Shown here: positions 25,801 through 40,800 of the stretch, piece after piece
How the letters are laid out: each line of letters starts with the position of its first letter
How positions within the stretch are numbered: position 1 is the stretch's first letter
NCBI GenBank assembly: GCA_035610835.1
Contig: CM069446.1
Location: 71,595,062 to 71,659,061 of the forward strand
Length of the DNA: 64,000 nucleotides
Source: Ophiura sarsii
Taxonomy: Eukaryota; Echinodermata; Ophiuroidea; Amphilepidida; Ophiuridae
Reading direction: 5' to 3'
Translations under genes and position numbers: made by a program
Notes under the pieces: generated by a model
The model's input: the letters and a program-made list of their open reading frames with translations, nothing else
Told to the model about the DNA's origin: nothing
Database searches by the model: none

Positions 25801-28800
25801 ATGACATACCTGGACAACCTAGAAGTTCAAATCTGAGGGATATATAGTTATTCCACTCCCACGGATGTATCCTTATGTATCTGGCCAACACTGGTGTATC
25901 GAATAGGCTTCTTACGGGTGTCGTCGTGTCCGTGTTGCCCCCGAATATCTATCGAATAGAATAACAACAGATATTAAAGAAAAGGTTTTGTTTTGATTAA
26001 ATTCCATGTTTATTTGGGAACTTATAGTTCTGGCAATATAATTATAGTATTGATCTTTAAATCAGGCCAAATATAATGTAGGCCTAGCCATTACATCATG
26101 TAACCTATTTTTACACACAGTTGTGGCATCGTGAAAATACAGAAAAATAGGAAAGAGTGAAAAAAATAATGGTAAATGGAATTATCTTGGGCATGCGCTA
26201 TGCCGTTTAAAGTTAGAGGGATAGTTATCTATTTTTCGTTTGTATATGGAAAATACAGCATTTCCATGGTATATTGGTATTACACAGATGATTTAACTTA
26301 CTTCCCATTCCAGAAAAATCTTTACAAAGCATGTCTCTTTCTTGACCGCTCCTATTCCATTCAATGGCATTTTTATTCTGATTTGTTGTTGTTATTGAAA
26401 TATTGACATTTGTTGAACATTTCAAAAATCTCGAACATGTTCACGATATTGATTTTAAAATTTCGACTAACCCGACGTTTCGTTTGCCCGAACACATTTT
26501 GTTTGTCCTTCGCTTAACATGCTTAAAGTGTTCAATGACCCACCTCATCAGCATTTGTTGCACTATCCTTTACGAAATTCCATGTGGAACCATCTGTACT
26601 ATATGACGCCTTATATTTGGTAACCCATTGTTGAGCAACGCGGGGAAGTATAACGTCATCGCCACCAAAATACTTATCACCTGTTAACTCGCGCCCTTGA
26701 ATAACTATCCCTGAAACTCTATGTTCAGCGAGTAGATCCACCTGAGTAAAAATAAATAATTATGTCAATCAGTTGTCAACGTTCGATGAGTCTATTGTAC
26801 ACGACGCGAGTTTATTTCCCCTAGGAAAGAGGATGTCGATTTCGTGCAATTAAATATGCCAAAATGTCAGGCTTATACAATGACAACAATAAGGCATTGA
26901 AATGATATTCAACGCCATTTGACTATATAGGTGATTTTCAATAAGGGGAGCAATAAAATAGTAATCAATTATTTTTATATGCTAAAGTCATGTTTGCAGT
27001 GACTTTTTGCTTGAAAATGCTATTTTCTGAAGAAGATTTTTTTTTTCATTACTGTACAAATTACGGTGTATTTCCCTTGGCCTGGAATTCTATCTCATTA
27101 AAAGCTTTAAAACCCTTTGAACACATACTGGCCGGATTTCAGGCTAATACTTATGAGTATCGTATATACACTGGCGGCCGGATTTCCGGCCGCTTACATG
27201 TGCGCACTGTTTATATACAAGCTTTTGGGGAATTCCCCATCGAATGTACACATGCCCTTTGACCCGGAGAGTGGTCTACTAGCTACGAGCTGCACATAGC
27301 TTTGTCTTGCAATGCGTTGAAGACGATCTGTGCTGATAAATGTGGTGTTATTTCATCAATTTTGGTCGGATTTTCGGATTTTTCAATGGCGCCGCCGGCA
27401 GCAGATGTTTTAGCAAGGGTCATGGACTCTGATACGGAGGATATATATGATTCTGACTATAGTAATAAGGATGAACAAGACACGGTAAGCATGCATATTG
27501 CAACTAAAAAAGTGCTAGTAAATGTTATGGGAACGATATAGACAGTAACATTATGCCCTATTGAGGAGTATTTCGGCAGGGGTGTCAGGGTGGGGCTACC
27601 GTTTACTCAGGGGTGTCAGTGTTCAAATGGTTTTAAATTAATAACCTTTTACGATCATCGATTTATTCACTTTGATACCAAGTTCAACTTGCGACGACGC
27701 CGTTCTCATATTAATAAATGTTTTAGAAACTGGGTTCGATTTGGCTTAAATAGTTTCGAATAACCCATAGTTCACCACTAGTTCATTATGCAGTGAACAC
27801 GATGGCACTTCAATGAGTGACGCATGGCCGAGCGGTTGAAGCTATGCACTAGAATCGATTTCTCCCCGCACGGTTTGAGTCCTGCTGAATACCTTTTGTT
27901 TAAAAGCGGTTTTGTGTCTGTGTGTTGGAAAACGGTGGATATTTTAACCGCGCCCATGATGGGTTATTCGCAGAAGGATGTGCCGCTGAGACGCAATGGC
28001 TCTGAAGAGTAATAATCGTCTCAGATGCCCCGCTCAGATGTGCCATGCATGCATCGATTGAATTCGGAGGATCTCACCTTGATCCATTGGTCCTGATCTT
28101 GAGAGCTCGTCCCTGCGATCCATGCACCAGCGGTTTGTCTAAGTTGCGGTATGTAGTTCAGTCTAGCATTGGTAGCAGAAGTGTAGATATTCCACTCTGT
28201 AGAGCTGCTCAGTTGACTATCCTCAATTGTACCGTCCTCCATGCCCAACGGAGCACCTCTACATACTGGCGGAACTAAATGCAACAAAAAACTGATATTA
28301 AAGATATGAACTATTGATTTCATACAAATTCTCCTGGAAATTCTACTTAAATGGATTTGGGGCGGTCTTCGAGAAAGAGTCCTGTTTTGTAAACACTTTC
28401 TGGAATGGGGAAGCTTGGGGAGTAAGTAAATTTGGTATGGTTTGTTCACGAAGCTGCATTTTCTTAGACAATAGTGTCATTTCGTCACTATTTTTGCTCA
28501 ATGAGTCAAAGAAGGGGTCATTAGAACTAAAACAGACTGACAGGACATTATGAGTAAAAAATAAACATGAAAATCGTTCTCCCTCCTAACAAGGCCAGAG
28601 CTACTCGTACGAGAATCTAATAATTAATTGAAAGTGGCCTAATCAAAACACGGATAGAATTCTTTTTCATTCGGAGTGGCAAACTTTAATAGTAGTTTTC
28701 TCCCATCTCCTATAAAACTGCCACGCAGTAAACACCATTATGACATACCTGGACAACCTAGAAGTTCAAATCTGAGGGATATATAGTTATTCCACTCCCA

Positions 28801-31800
28801 CGGATGTATCCTTATGTATCTGGCCAACACTGGTATATCGAATAGGCTTCTTACGGGTGTCGTCGTGTCCGTGTTGCCCTCGAATATCTATCGAATAGAA
28901 TAACAACTGATATTAAAGAAAAGGTTTTGTTTTGATTAAATTCCATGTTTATTTGGGAACTTATAGCTCTGGCAATATAATTATAGTATTGATCTTTGAA
29001 TCAGGCCAAATATAATGTAGGCCTAGCCATTACATCATGTAACCTATTTTTACACACAGTTGTGGCATCGTGAAAATACAGAAAAATAGGAAAGAGTGAA
29101 AAAAATAATGGTAAATGGAATTATCTTGGGCATGCGCTATGCCGTTTGAAGTTAGAGGGATAGTTATCTATTTTTTGTTTGTATATGGAAAATACAGCAT
29201 TTCCATGGTATATTGGTATTACACAGATGATTTAACTTACTTCCCATTCCAGAAAAATGTTTACAAAGCATGTCTCTTTCTTGACCGCTCCTATTCCATT
29301 CAATGGCATTTTTATTCTGATTTGTTGTTGTTATTGAAATATTGACATTTGTTGAACATTTCAAAAATCTCGAACATGTTCACGATATTGATTTTAAAAT
29401 TTCGACTAACCCGACGTTCCGTTTGCCCGAACACATTTTGTTTGTCCTTCGCTTAACATGCTTAAAGTGTTTAATGACCCACCTCATCAGCATTTGTTGC
29501 ACTATCCTTTACGAAATTCCATGTGGAACCATCTGTACTATATGACGCCTTATATTTGGTAACCCATTGTTGAGCAACGCGGGGAAGTATAACGTCATCG
29601 CCACCAAAATACTTATCACCTGTTAACTCGCGCCCTTGAATAAATATCCCTGAAACTCTATGTTCAGCGAGTAGATCCACCTGAGTAAAAATAAATAATT
29701 ATGTCAATCAGTTGTCAACGTTCGATGAGTCTATTGTACACGACGCGAGTTTATTTCCCCTTGGAAAGAGGATGTCGATTTCGTGCAATTAAATATGCCA
29801 AAATGTCAGGCTTATACAATGACAACAATAAGGCATTGAAATGATATTCAACGCCATTTGACTATATAGGTGATTTTCAATAAGGGGAGCAATAAAATAG
29901 TAATCAATTATTTTTATATGCTAAAGTCATGTTTGCAGTGACTTTTTGCTTGAAAATGCTATTTTCTGAAGAAGATTTTTCTTTTCATTACTGTACAAAT
30001 TACGGTGTATTTCCCGTGGCCTGGAATTCTATCTCATTAAAAGCTTTAAAACCCTTTGAACACATACTGGCCGGATTTCAGGCTAATACTTATGAGTATC
30101 GTATATACACTGGCGGCCGGATTTCCGGCCGCTTACATGTGCGCACTGTTTACAAGCTTTGGGGAATTCCCCATCGAATGTACACATGCCCTTTGACCCG
30201 GAGAGTGGTCTACTGGCTACGAGCTGCACATAGCTTTGTCTTGCAATGCGTTGAAGACGATCTGTGCTGATAAATGTGGTGTTATTTCATCAATTTTGGT
30301 CGGATTTTCGGATTTTTCAATGGCGCCGCCGGCAGCAGATGTTTTAGCAAGGGTCATGGACTCTGATACGGAGGATATATATGATTCTGACTATAGTAAT
30401 AAGGATGAACAAGACACGGTAAGCATGCATATTGCAACTAAAAAGTGCTAGTAAATGTTATGGGAACGATATAGACAGTAACATTATGCCCTATTGAGGA
30501 GTATTTCGGCAGGGGTGTCAGGGTGGGGCTACCGTTTACTCAGGGGTGTCAGTGTTCAAATGGTTTTAAATTAATAACCTTTTACGATCATCGATTTATT
30601 CACTTTGATACCAAGTTCAACTTGCGACGACGCCGTTCTCATATTAATAAATGTTTTAGAAACTGGGTTCGATTTGGCTTAAATGGTTTCGAATAACCCA
30701 TAGTTCACCACTAGTTCATTATGTAGTGAACACGATGGCACTTCAATGAGTGACGCATAGCCGAGCGGTTGAAGCTATGCACTAGAATCGATTTCTCCCC
30801 GCACGGTTTGAGTCCTGCTGAATACCTTTGGTTTAAAAGCGGTTTTGTGTCTGTGTGTTGGAAAACGGTGGATATTTTAACTGCGCCCATGATGGGCTAT
30901 TCGCAGAAGGATGTGCCGGTGAGACGCAATGGCTCTGAAGAGTAATAATCGTCTCAGATGCCCCGCTCAGATGTGCCATGCATGCATCGATTGAATTCGG
31001 AGGATCTCACCTTGATCCATTGGTCCTGATCTTGAGAGCTCGTCCCTGCGATCCATGCACCAGCGGTTTGTCTAAGTTGCGGTATGTAGTTCAGTCTAGC
31101 ATTGGTAGCAGAAGTGTAGATATTCCACTCTGTAGAGCTGCTCAGTTGACTATCCTCAATTGTACCGTCCTCCATGCCCAACGGAGCACCTCTACATACT
31201 GGCGGAACTAAATGCAACAAAAAAACTGATATTAAAGATATGAACTAATGATTTCATACAAATTCTCCTGGAAATTCTACTTAAATGGATTTGGGGCGGT
31301 CTTCGAGAAAGAGTCCTGTTTTGTAAACACTTTCTGGAATGGGGAAGCTTGGGGAGTAAGTAAATTTGGTATGGTTTGTTCACGAAGCTGCATTTTCTTA
31401 GACAATAGTGTCATTTCGTCACTATTTTTGCTCAATGAGTCAAAGAAGGGGTCATTAGAACTAAAACAGACTGACAGGACATTATGAGTAAAAAATAAAT
31501 ATGAAAATCGTTCTCCCTCCTAACAAGGCCAGAGCTACTCGTACGAGAATCTAATAATTAATTGAAAGTTGCCTAATCAAAACACGGATAGAATTCTTTT
31601 TCATTCGGAGTGGCAAACTTTAATAGTAGTTTTCTCCCATCTCCTATAAAACTGCCACGCAGTAAACCCCATTATGACATACCTGGACAACCTAGAAGTT
31701 CAAATCTGAGGGATATATAGTTATTCCACTCCCACGGATGTATCCTTATGTATCTGGCCAACACTGGTATATCGAATAGGCTTCTTACGGGTGTCGTCGT

Positions 31801-34800
31801 GTCCGTGTTGCCCTCGAATATCTATCGAATAGAATAACAACAGATATTAAAGAAAAGGTTTTGTTTTGATTAAATTCCATGTTTATTTGGGAACTTATAG
31901 CTCTGGCAATATAATTATAGTATTGATCTTTAAATCAGGCCAAATATAATGTAGGCTTAGCCATTACATCATGTAACCTATTTTTACAAACAGTTGTGGC
32001 ATCGTGAAAATACAGAAAAATAGGAAAGAGTGAAAAAAATAATGGTAAATGGAATTATCTTGGGCATGCGCTATGCCGTTTGAAGTTAGAGGGATAGTTA
32101 TCTATTTTTCGTTTGTATATGGAAAATACAGCATTTCCATGGTATATTGGTATTACACAGATGATTTAACTTACTTCCCATTCCAGAAAAATGTTTACAA
32201 AGCATGTCTCTTTCTTGACCGCTCCTATTCCATTCAATGGCATTTTTATTCTGATTTGTTGTTGTTATTGAAATATTGACATTTGTTGAACATTTCAAAA
32301 CTCTCGAACATGTTCACGATATTGATTTTAAAATTTCGACTAACCCGACGTTCCGTTTGCCCGAACACATTTTGTTTGTCCTTCGCTTAACATGCTTAAA
32401 GTGTTTAATGACCCACCTCATCAGCATTTGTTGCACTATCCTTTACGAAATTCCATGTGGAACCATCTGTACTATATGACGCCTTATATTTGGTAACCCA
32501 TTGTTGAGCAACGCGGGGAAGTATAACGTCATCGCCACCAAAATACTTATCACCTGTTAACTCGCGCCCTTGAATAACTATCCCTGAAACTCTATGTTCA
32601 GCGAGTAGATCCACCTGAGTAAAAATAAATAATTATGTCAATCAGTTGTCAACGTTCGATGAGTCTATTGTACACGACGCGAGTTTATTTCCCCTTGGAA
32701 AGAGGATGTCGATTTCGTGCAATTAAATATGCCAAAATGTCAGGCTTATACAATGACAACAATAAGGCATTGAAATGATATTCAACGCCATTTGACTATA
32801 TAGGTGATTTTCAATAAGGGGAGCAATAAAATAGTAATCAATTATTTTTATATGCTAAAGTCATGTTTGCAGTGACTTTTTGCTTGAAAATGCTATTTTC
32901 TGAAGAAGATATTTTTTTTCATTACTGTACAAATTACGGTGTATTTCCCGTGGCCTGGAATTCTATCTCATTAAAAGCTTTAAAACCCTTTGAACACATA
33001 CTGGCCGGATTTCAGGCTAATACTTATGAGTATCGTATATACACTGGCGGCCGGATTTCCTGCCGCTTACATGTGCGCACTGTTTACAAGCTTTGGGGAA
33101 TTCCCCATCGAATGTACACATGCCCTTTGACCCGGAGAGTGGTCTACTGGCTACGAGCTGCACATAGCTTTGTCTTGCAATGCGTTGAAGACGATCTGTG
33201 CTGATAAATGTGGTGTTATTTCATCAATTTTGGTCGGATTTTCGGATTTTTCAATGGCGCCGCCGGCAGCAGATGTTTTAGCAAGGGTCATGGACTCTGA
33301 TACGGAGGATATATATGATTCTGACTATAGTAATAAGGATGAACAAGACACGGTAAGCATGCATATTGCAACTAAAAAAGTGCTAGTAAATGTTATGGGA
33401 ACGATATAGACAGTAACATTATGCCCTATTGAGGAGTATTTCGGCAGGGGTGTCAGGGTGGGGCTACCGTTTACTCAGGGGTGTCAGTGTTCAAATGGTT
33501 TTAAATTAATAACCTTTTACGATCATCGATTTATTCACTTTGATACCAAGTTCAACTTGCGACGACGCCGTTCTCATATTAATAAATGTTTTAGAAACTG
33601 GGTTCGATTTGGCTTAAATGGTTTCGAATAACCCATAGTTCACCACTAGTTCATTATGTAGTGAACACGATGGCACTTCAATGAGTGACGCATGGCCGAG
33701 CGGTTGAAGCTATGCACTAGAATCGATTTCTCCCCGCACGGTTTGAGTCCTGCTGAATACCTTTTGTTTAAAAGCGGTTTTGTGTCTGTGTGTTGGAAAA
33801 CGGTGGATATTTTAACTGCGCCCATGATGGGTTATTCGCAGAAGGATGTGCCGCTGAGACGCAATGGCTCTGAAGAGTAATAATCGTCTCAGATGCCCCG
33901 CTCAGATGTGCCATGCATGCATCGATTGAATTCGGAGGATCTCACCTTGATCCATTGGTCCTGATCTTGAGAGCTCGTCCCTGCGATCCATGCACCAGCG
34001 GTTTGTCTAAGTTGCGGTATGTAGTTCAGTCTAGCATTGATAGCAGAAGTGTAGATATTCCACTCTGTAGAGCTGCTCAGTTGACTATCCTCAATTGTAC
34101 CGTCCTCCATGCCCAACGGAGCACCTCTACATACTGGCGGAACTAAATGCAACAAAAAAAACTGATATTAAAGATATGAACTAATGATGTCATACAAATT
34201 CTCCTGGAAATTCTACTTAAATGGATTTGGGGCGGTCTTCGAGAAAGAGTCCTGTTTTGTAAACACTTTCTGGAATGGGGAAGCTTGGGGAGTAAGTAAA
34301 TTTGGTATGGTTTGTTCACGAAGCTGCATTTTCTTAGACAATAGTGTCATTTCGTCACTATTTTTGCTCAATGAGTCAAAGAAGGGGTCATTAGAACTAA
34401 AACAGACTGACAGGACATTATGAGTAAAAAATAAACATGAAAATCGTTCTCCCTCCTAACAAGGCCAGAGCTACTCGTACGAGAATCTAATAATTAATTG
34501 AAAGTGGCCTAATCAAAACACGGATAGAATTCTTTTTCATTCGGAGTGGCAAACTTTAATAGTAGTTTTCTCCCATCTCCTATAAAACTGCCACGCAGTA
34601 AACCCCATTATGACATACCTGGACAACCTAGAAGTTCAAATCTGAGGGATATATAGTTATTCCACTCCCACGGATGTATCCTTATGTATCTGGCCAACAC
34701 TGGTATATCGAATAGGCTTCTTACGGGTGTCGTCGTGTCCGTGTTGCCCTCGAATATCTATCGAATAGAATAACAACAGATATTAAAGAAAAGGTTTTGT

Positions 34801-37800
34801 TTTGATTAAATTCCATGTTTATTTGGGAACTTATAGCTCTGGCAATATAATTATAGTATTGATCTTTAAATCAGGCCAAATATAATGTAGGCCTAACCAT
34901 TACATCATGTAACCTATTTTTACACACAGTTGTGGCATCGTGAAAATACAGAAAAATAGGAAAGAGTGAAAAAAATAATGGTAAATGGAATTATCTTGGG
35001 CATGCGCTATGCCGTTTGAAGTTACAGGGATAGTTATCTATTTTTCGTTTGTATATGGAAAATACAGCATTTCCATGGTATATTGGTATTACACAGATGA
35101 TTTAACTTACTTCCCATTCCAGAAAAATCTTTACAAAGCATGTCTCTTTCTTGACCGCTCCTATTCCATTCAATGGCATTTTTATTCTGATTTGTTGTTG
35201 TTATTGAAATATTGACATTTTTTGAACATTTCAAAAATCTCGAACATGTTCACGATATTGATTTTAAAATTTCGACTAACCCGACGTTCCGTTTGCCCGA
35301 ACACATTTTGTTTGTCCTTCGCTTAACATGCTTAAAGTGTTTAATGACCCACCTCATCAGCATTTGTTGCACTATCCTTTACGAAATTCCATGTGGAACC
35401 ATCTGTACTATATGACGCCTTATATTTGGTAACCCATTGTTGAGCAACGCGGGGAAGTATAACGTCATCGCCACCAAAATACTTATCACCTGTTAACTCG
35501 CGCCCTTGAATAACTATCCCTGAAACTCTATGTTCAGCGAGTAGATCCACCTGAGTAAAAATAAATAATTATGTCAATCAGTTGTCAACGTTCGATGAGT
35601 CTATTGTACACGACGCGAGTTTATTTCCCCTTGGAAAGAGGATGTCGATTTCGTGCAATTAAATATGCCAAAATGTCAGGCTTAAACAATGACAACAATA
35701 AGGCATTGAAATGATATTCAACGCCATTTGACTATATAGGTGATTTTCAATAAGGGGAGCAATAAAATAGTAATCAATTATTTTTATATGCTAAAGTCAT
35801 GTTTGCAGTGACTTTTTGCTTGAAAATGCTATTTTCTGAAGAAGATATTTTTTTTCATTACTGTACAAATTACGGTGTATTTCCCGTGGCCTGGAATTCT
35901 ATCTCATTAAAAGCTTTAAAACCCTTTGAACACATACTGGCCGGATTTCATGCTAATACTTATGAGTATCGTATATACACTGGCGGCCGGATTTCCGGCC
36001 GCTTACATGTGCGCACTGTTTACAAGCTTTGGGGAATTCCCCATCGAATGTACACATGCCCTTTGACCCGGAGAGTGGTCTACTGGCTACGAGCTGCACA
36101 TAGCTTTGTCTTGCAATGCGTTGAAGACGATCTGTGCTGATAAATGTGGTGTTATTTCATCAATTTTGGTCGGATTTTCGGATTTTTCAATGGCGCCGCC
36201 GGCAGCAGATGTTTTAGCAAGGGTCATGGACTCTGATACGGAGGATATATATGATTCTGACTATAGTAATAAGGATGAACAAGACACGGTAAGCATGCAT
36301 ATTGCAACTAAAAAAGTGCTAGTAAATGTTATGGGAACGGTATAGACAGTAACATTATGCTCTATTGAGGAGTATTTCGGCAGGGGTGTCAGGGTGGGGC
36401 TACCGTTTACTCAGGGGTGTCAGTGTTCAAATGGTTTTAAATTAATAACCTTTTACGATTATCGATTTATTCACTTTGATACCAAGTTCAACTTGCGACG
36501 ACGCCGTTCTCATATTAATAAATGTTTTAGAAACTGGGTTCGATTTGGCTTAAATGGTTTCGAATAATCCATAGTTCACCACTAGTTCATTATGTAGTGA
36601 ACACGATGGCACTTCAATGAGTGACGCATGGCCGAGCAGTTGAAGCTATGCACTAGAATCGATTTGTCCCCGCAAGGTTTGAGTCCTGCTGAATACCTTT
36701 TGTTTAAAAGCGGTTTTGTGTCTGTGTGTTGGAAAACGGTGGATATTTTAACTGCGCCCATGATGGGCTATTCGCAGAAGGATGTGCCGCTGAGACGCAA
36801 TGGCTCTGAAGAGTAATAATCGTCTCAGATGCCCCGCTCAGATGTGCCATGCATGCATCGATTGAATTCGGAGGATCTCACCTTGATCCATTGGTCCTGA
36901 TCTTGAGAGCTCGTCCCTGCGATCCATGCACCAGCGGTTTGTCTAAGTTGCGGTATGTAGTTCAGTCTAGCATTGGTAGCAGAAGTGTAGATATTCCACT
37001 CTGTAGAGCTGCTCAGTTGACTATCCTCAATTGTACCGTCCTCCATGCCCAACGGAGCACCTCTACATACTGGCGGAACTAAATGCAAAAAAAAAAACTG
37101 ATATTAAAGATATGAACTAATGATTTCATACAAATTCTCCTGGAAATTCTACTTAAATGGATTTGGGGCGGTCTTCGAGAAAGAGTCCTGTTTTGTAAAC
37201 ACTTTCTAGAATGGGGAAGCTTGGGGAGTAAGTAAATTTGGTATGGTTTGTTCACGAAGCCGCATTTTCTTAGACAATAGTGTCATTTCGTCACTATTTT
37301 TGCTCAATGAGTCAAAGAAGGGGTCATTAGAACTAAAACAGACTGACAGGACATTATGAGTAAAAAATAAACATGAAAATCGTTTTCCCTCCTAACAAGG
37401 CCAGAGCTACTCGTATATACGAGAATCTAATAATTAATTGAAAGTGGCCTAATCAAAACACGGATAGAATTCTTTTTCATTCGGAGTGGCAAACTTTAAT
37501 AGTAGTTTTCTCCCATCTCCTATAAAACTGCCACGCAGTAAACCCCATTATGACATACCTGGACAACCTAGAAGTTCAAATCTGAGGGATATATAGTTAT
37601 TCCACTCCCACGGATGTATCCTTATGTATCTGGCCAACACTGGTGTATCGAATAGGCTTCTTACGGGTGTCGTCGTGTCCGTGTTGCCCCCAAATATCTA
37701 TCGAATAGAATAACAACAGATATTAAAGAAAAAGTTTTGTTTTGATTAAATTCCATGTTTATTTGGGAACTTATAGCTCTGGCAATATAATTATAGTATT

Positions 37801-40800
37801 GATCTTTAAATCAGGCCAAATATAACGTAGGCCTAGCCATTACATCATGTAACCTATTTTTACACACAGTTGTGGCATCGTGAAAATACAGAAAAATAGG
37901 AAAGAGTGAAAAAAATAATGGTAAATGGAATTATCTTGGGCATGCGCTATGCCGTTTGAAGTTAGAGGGATAGTTATCTATTTTTCGTTTGTATATGGAA
38001 AATACAGCATTTCCATGGTATATTGGTATTACACAGATGATTTAACTTACTTCCCATTCCAGAAAAATGTTTACAAAGCATGTCTCTTTCTTGACCGCTC
38101 CTATTCCATTCAATGGCATTTTTATTCTGATTTGTTGTTGTTATTGAAATATTGACATTTTTTGAACATTTCAAAAATCTCGAACATGTTCACGATATTG
38201 ATTTTAATATTTCGACTAACCCGACGTTCCGTTTGCCCGAACACATTTTGTTTGTCCTTCGCTTAACACGCTTAAAGTGTTTAATGACCCACCTCATCAG
38301 CATTTGTTGCACTATCCTTTACGAAATTCCATGTGGAACCATCTGTACTATATGACGCCTTATATTTGGTAACCCATTGTTGAGCAACGGGGGGAAGTAT
38401 AACGCCATCGCCACCAAAATACTTATCACCTGTTAACTCGCGCCCTTGAATAACTATCCCTGAAACTCTATGTTCAGCAAGTAGATCCACCTGAGTAAAA
38501 ATAAATAATTATGTCAATCAGTTGTCAACGTTCGATGAGTCTATTGTACACGACGCGAGTTTATTTCCCCTTGGAAAGAGGATGTCGATTTCGTGCAATT
38601 AAATATGCCAAAATGTCAGGCTTATACAATGACAACAATAAGGCATTAAAATGATATTCAACGCCATTTGACTATATAGGTGATTTTCAATAAGGGGAGC
38701 AATAAAATAGTAATCAATTATGTTTATGCTAAAGTCATGTTTGCAGTGACGTTTTTGCTTGAAAATGCTATTTTCTGAAGAAGATATATTTTTCATTACT
38801 GCACAAATTATGGTGTATTTCCCGTGGCCTGGAATTCTATCTCATTAAAAGCTTTAAAACCCTTTGAACACATACTGGCCGGATTTCAGGCTAATAATTA
38901 TGAGTATCGTATATACACTGGCGGCCGGATTTCCGGCCGCTAACATGTGCGCACTGTTTACAAGCTATGGGGAATTCCCCATCGAATGTACACATGCCCT
39001 TTGACCCGGAGAGTGGTCTACTGGCTACGGGCTGCACATAGCTTTGTCTGGCAATGCGTTGAAGACCATCTGTGCTGATAAATGTGGTGTTATTTCATCA
39101 ATTTTGGTCGGATTTTCGGATTTTTCAATGGCGCCGCCGGCAGCAGATGTTTTAGCAAGGGTCATGGACTCTGATACGGATGATATATATGATTCTGACT
39201 ATAGTAATAAGGATGAACAAGACACGGTAAGCATGCATATTGCAACTAAAAATGTGCTAGTAAATGTTATGGGAACGATATAGACAGTAACATTATGCCC
39301 TATTGAGGGGTATTTCGGCAGGGGTGTCAGGGTGGGGCTACCGTTTACTCAGGGGTGTCAGTGTTCAAATGGTTTTAAATTAATAACCTTTTACGATCAT
39401 CGATTTATTCACTTTGATACCAAGTTCAACTTGCGACGACGCCGTTCTCATATTTCTAAATGTTTTAGAAACTGGGTTCGATTTGGCTTAAATGGTTTCG
39501 AAGAACTCATAGTTCACCACTAGTTCATTACGCAGTGAACACAATGGCGCTTCAATGAGTGAGGCATGGCCGAGCGGTTGAAACTATGCACTAGAATCGA
39601 TTTCTCCCCGCACGGTTTGAGTCCTGCCGAATAACCTTTTGTTTAAAAGCGGTTTTGTGTCTGTGTGTTGGAAAATGGTGGATATTTTAACTGCGCCCAT
39701 GATGGGTTATTCGCAGAAGGATGTGCCGCTGAGACGCAATGGCTCAGAAGAGATGCCCCGCTCAGATGTGCCATGCATGCATCGATTGAATTCGGAGGAT
39801 CTCACCTTGATCCATTGGTCCTGATCTTGAGAGCTCGTCCCTGCGATCCATGCACCAGCGGTTTGTCTAAGTTGCGGTATGTAGTTCAGTCTAGCATTGG
39901 TAGCAGAAGTGTAGATATTCCACTCTGTAGAGCTGCTCAGTTGACTATCCTCAATTGTACCGTCCTCCATGCCCAACGGAGTACCTCTACATACTGGCGG
40001 AACTAAATGCAACAAAAAACTGATATTATTAAAGATATGAAATGATTTCATACAAATTCTCCTGGAAATTCTACTTAAATGGATTTGGGGCGGTCTTCGA
40101 GAAAGAGTCCTGTTTTGTAAACACTTTCTGGAATGGGGAAGCTTGGGGAGAAAGTAAATTTGGTATGGTTTGTTCACGAAGCTGCATTTTCTTAGACAAT
40201 AGTGTCATTTCGTCACTATTTTTGCTCAATGAGTCAAAGAAGGGGTCATTAGAACTAAAACAGACTGACAGGACATTTATTTTAAACTTGTCCCCTTTCT
40301 CTTTTAATTTGGACACAAAAAGTGTATGGTGTTACCTGGTTACTGCAAGCAACCTCTCGCTAACCAGTCGGTATTGCGAGATGTTCAAAGGTGAGTAAAA
40401 TCATCGGACTAGCTGTCGCGAGGAATTGTGGTACCCAGGTTGCCCTCAATTTTTAAAGATGTAATAATAATTTGTAATAAATATAAGAGGACCTGACGTT
40501 TCGATTCTAACAGAATCTTTATCGAAGGTAAAATGACAGAATACAACATACACTAACATAACAATTTGTATGCAAATATTTAGTGTTGAAAAGCGAAATT
40601 GCAACGATTGCACTAGATCTATGTATAGATCAAACCAAGCTTGTTCTGAAATACTTTGGGATTGTATTATTTAGCATTATTTCAATTTTGGCCAGCTAAA
40701 ATGTTAAGGAAAACCGTTGAATATTGCATTTTATTGCTGCCAATTGGCAGCTTTTGTCACAAAAGCTGCCAATTGGCAGCATTCAAAAGCTGCCAATTTA

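Larger units (their letters stand above)
7894..40276. repeat. Tandem array of ten ~2.93-kb units
   Basis: Spacing between equivalent exon A starts is 2918-2940 bp, except for 6014 bp across the unit holding the retroelement. Homology begins at ATGAGTAAAAAATAAACAT near 7894 and ends after GACAGGACATT near 40276. Exons and introns are both near-identical between units, with scattered substitutions and small indels. Each unit contains, in plus-strand order: exon C, exon B, a GC-rich palindrome, an opposite-strand acidic ORF, a tRNA-Ser-like sequence and exon A. The near-complete intron identity implies recent duplication or continuing homogenisation. Confidence 0.95.

Noticed and set aside
29929..30270. 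113-codon plus ORF present only in domains 2-4
   Set aside because: It is open only because of small indels in some units and is broken in the others, so it is unlikely to be coding.
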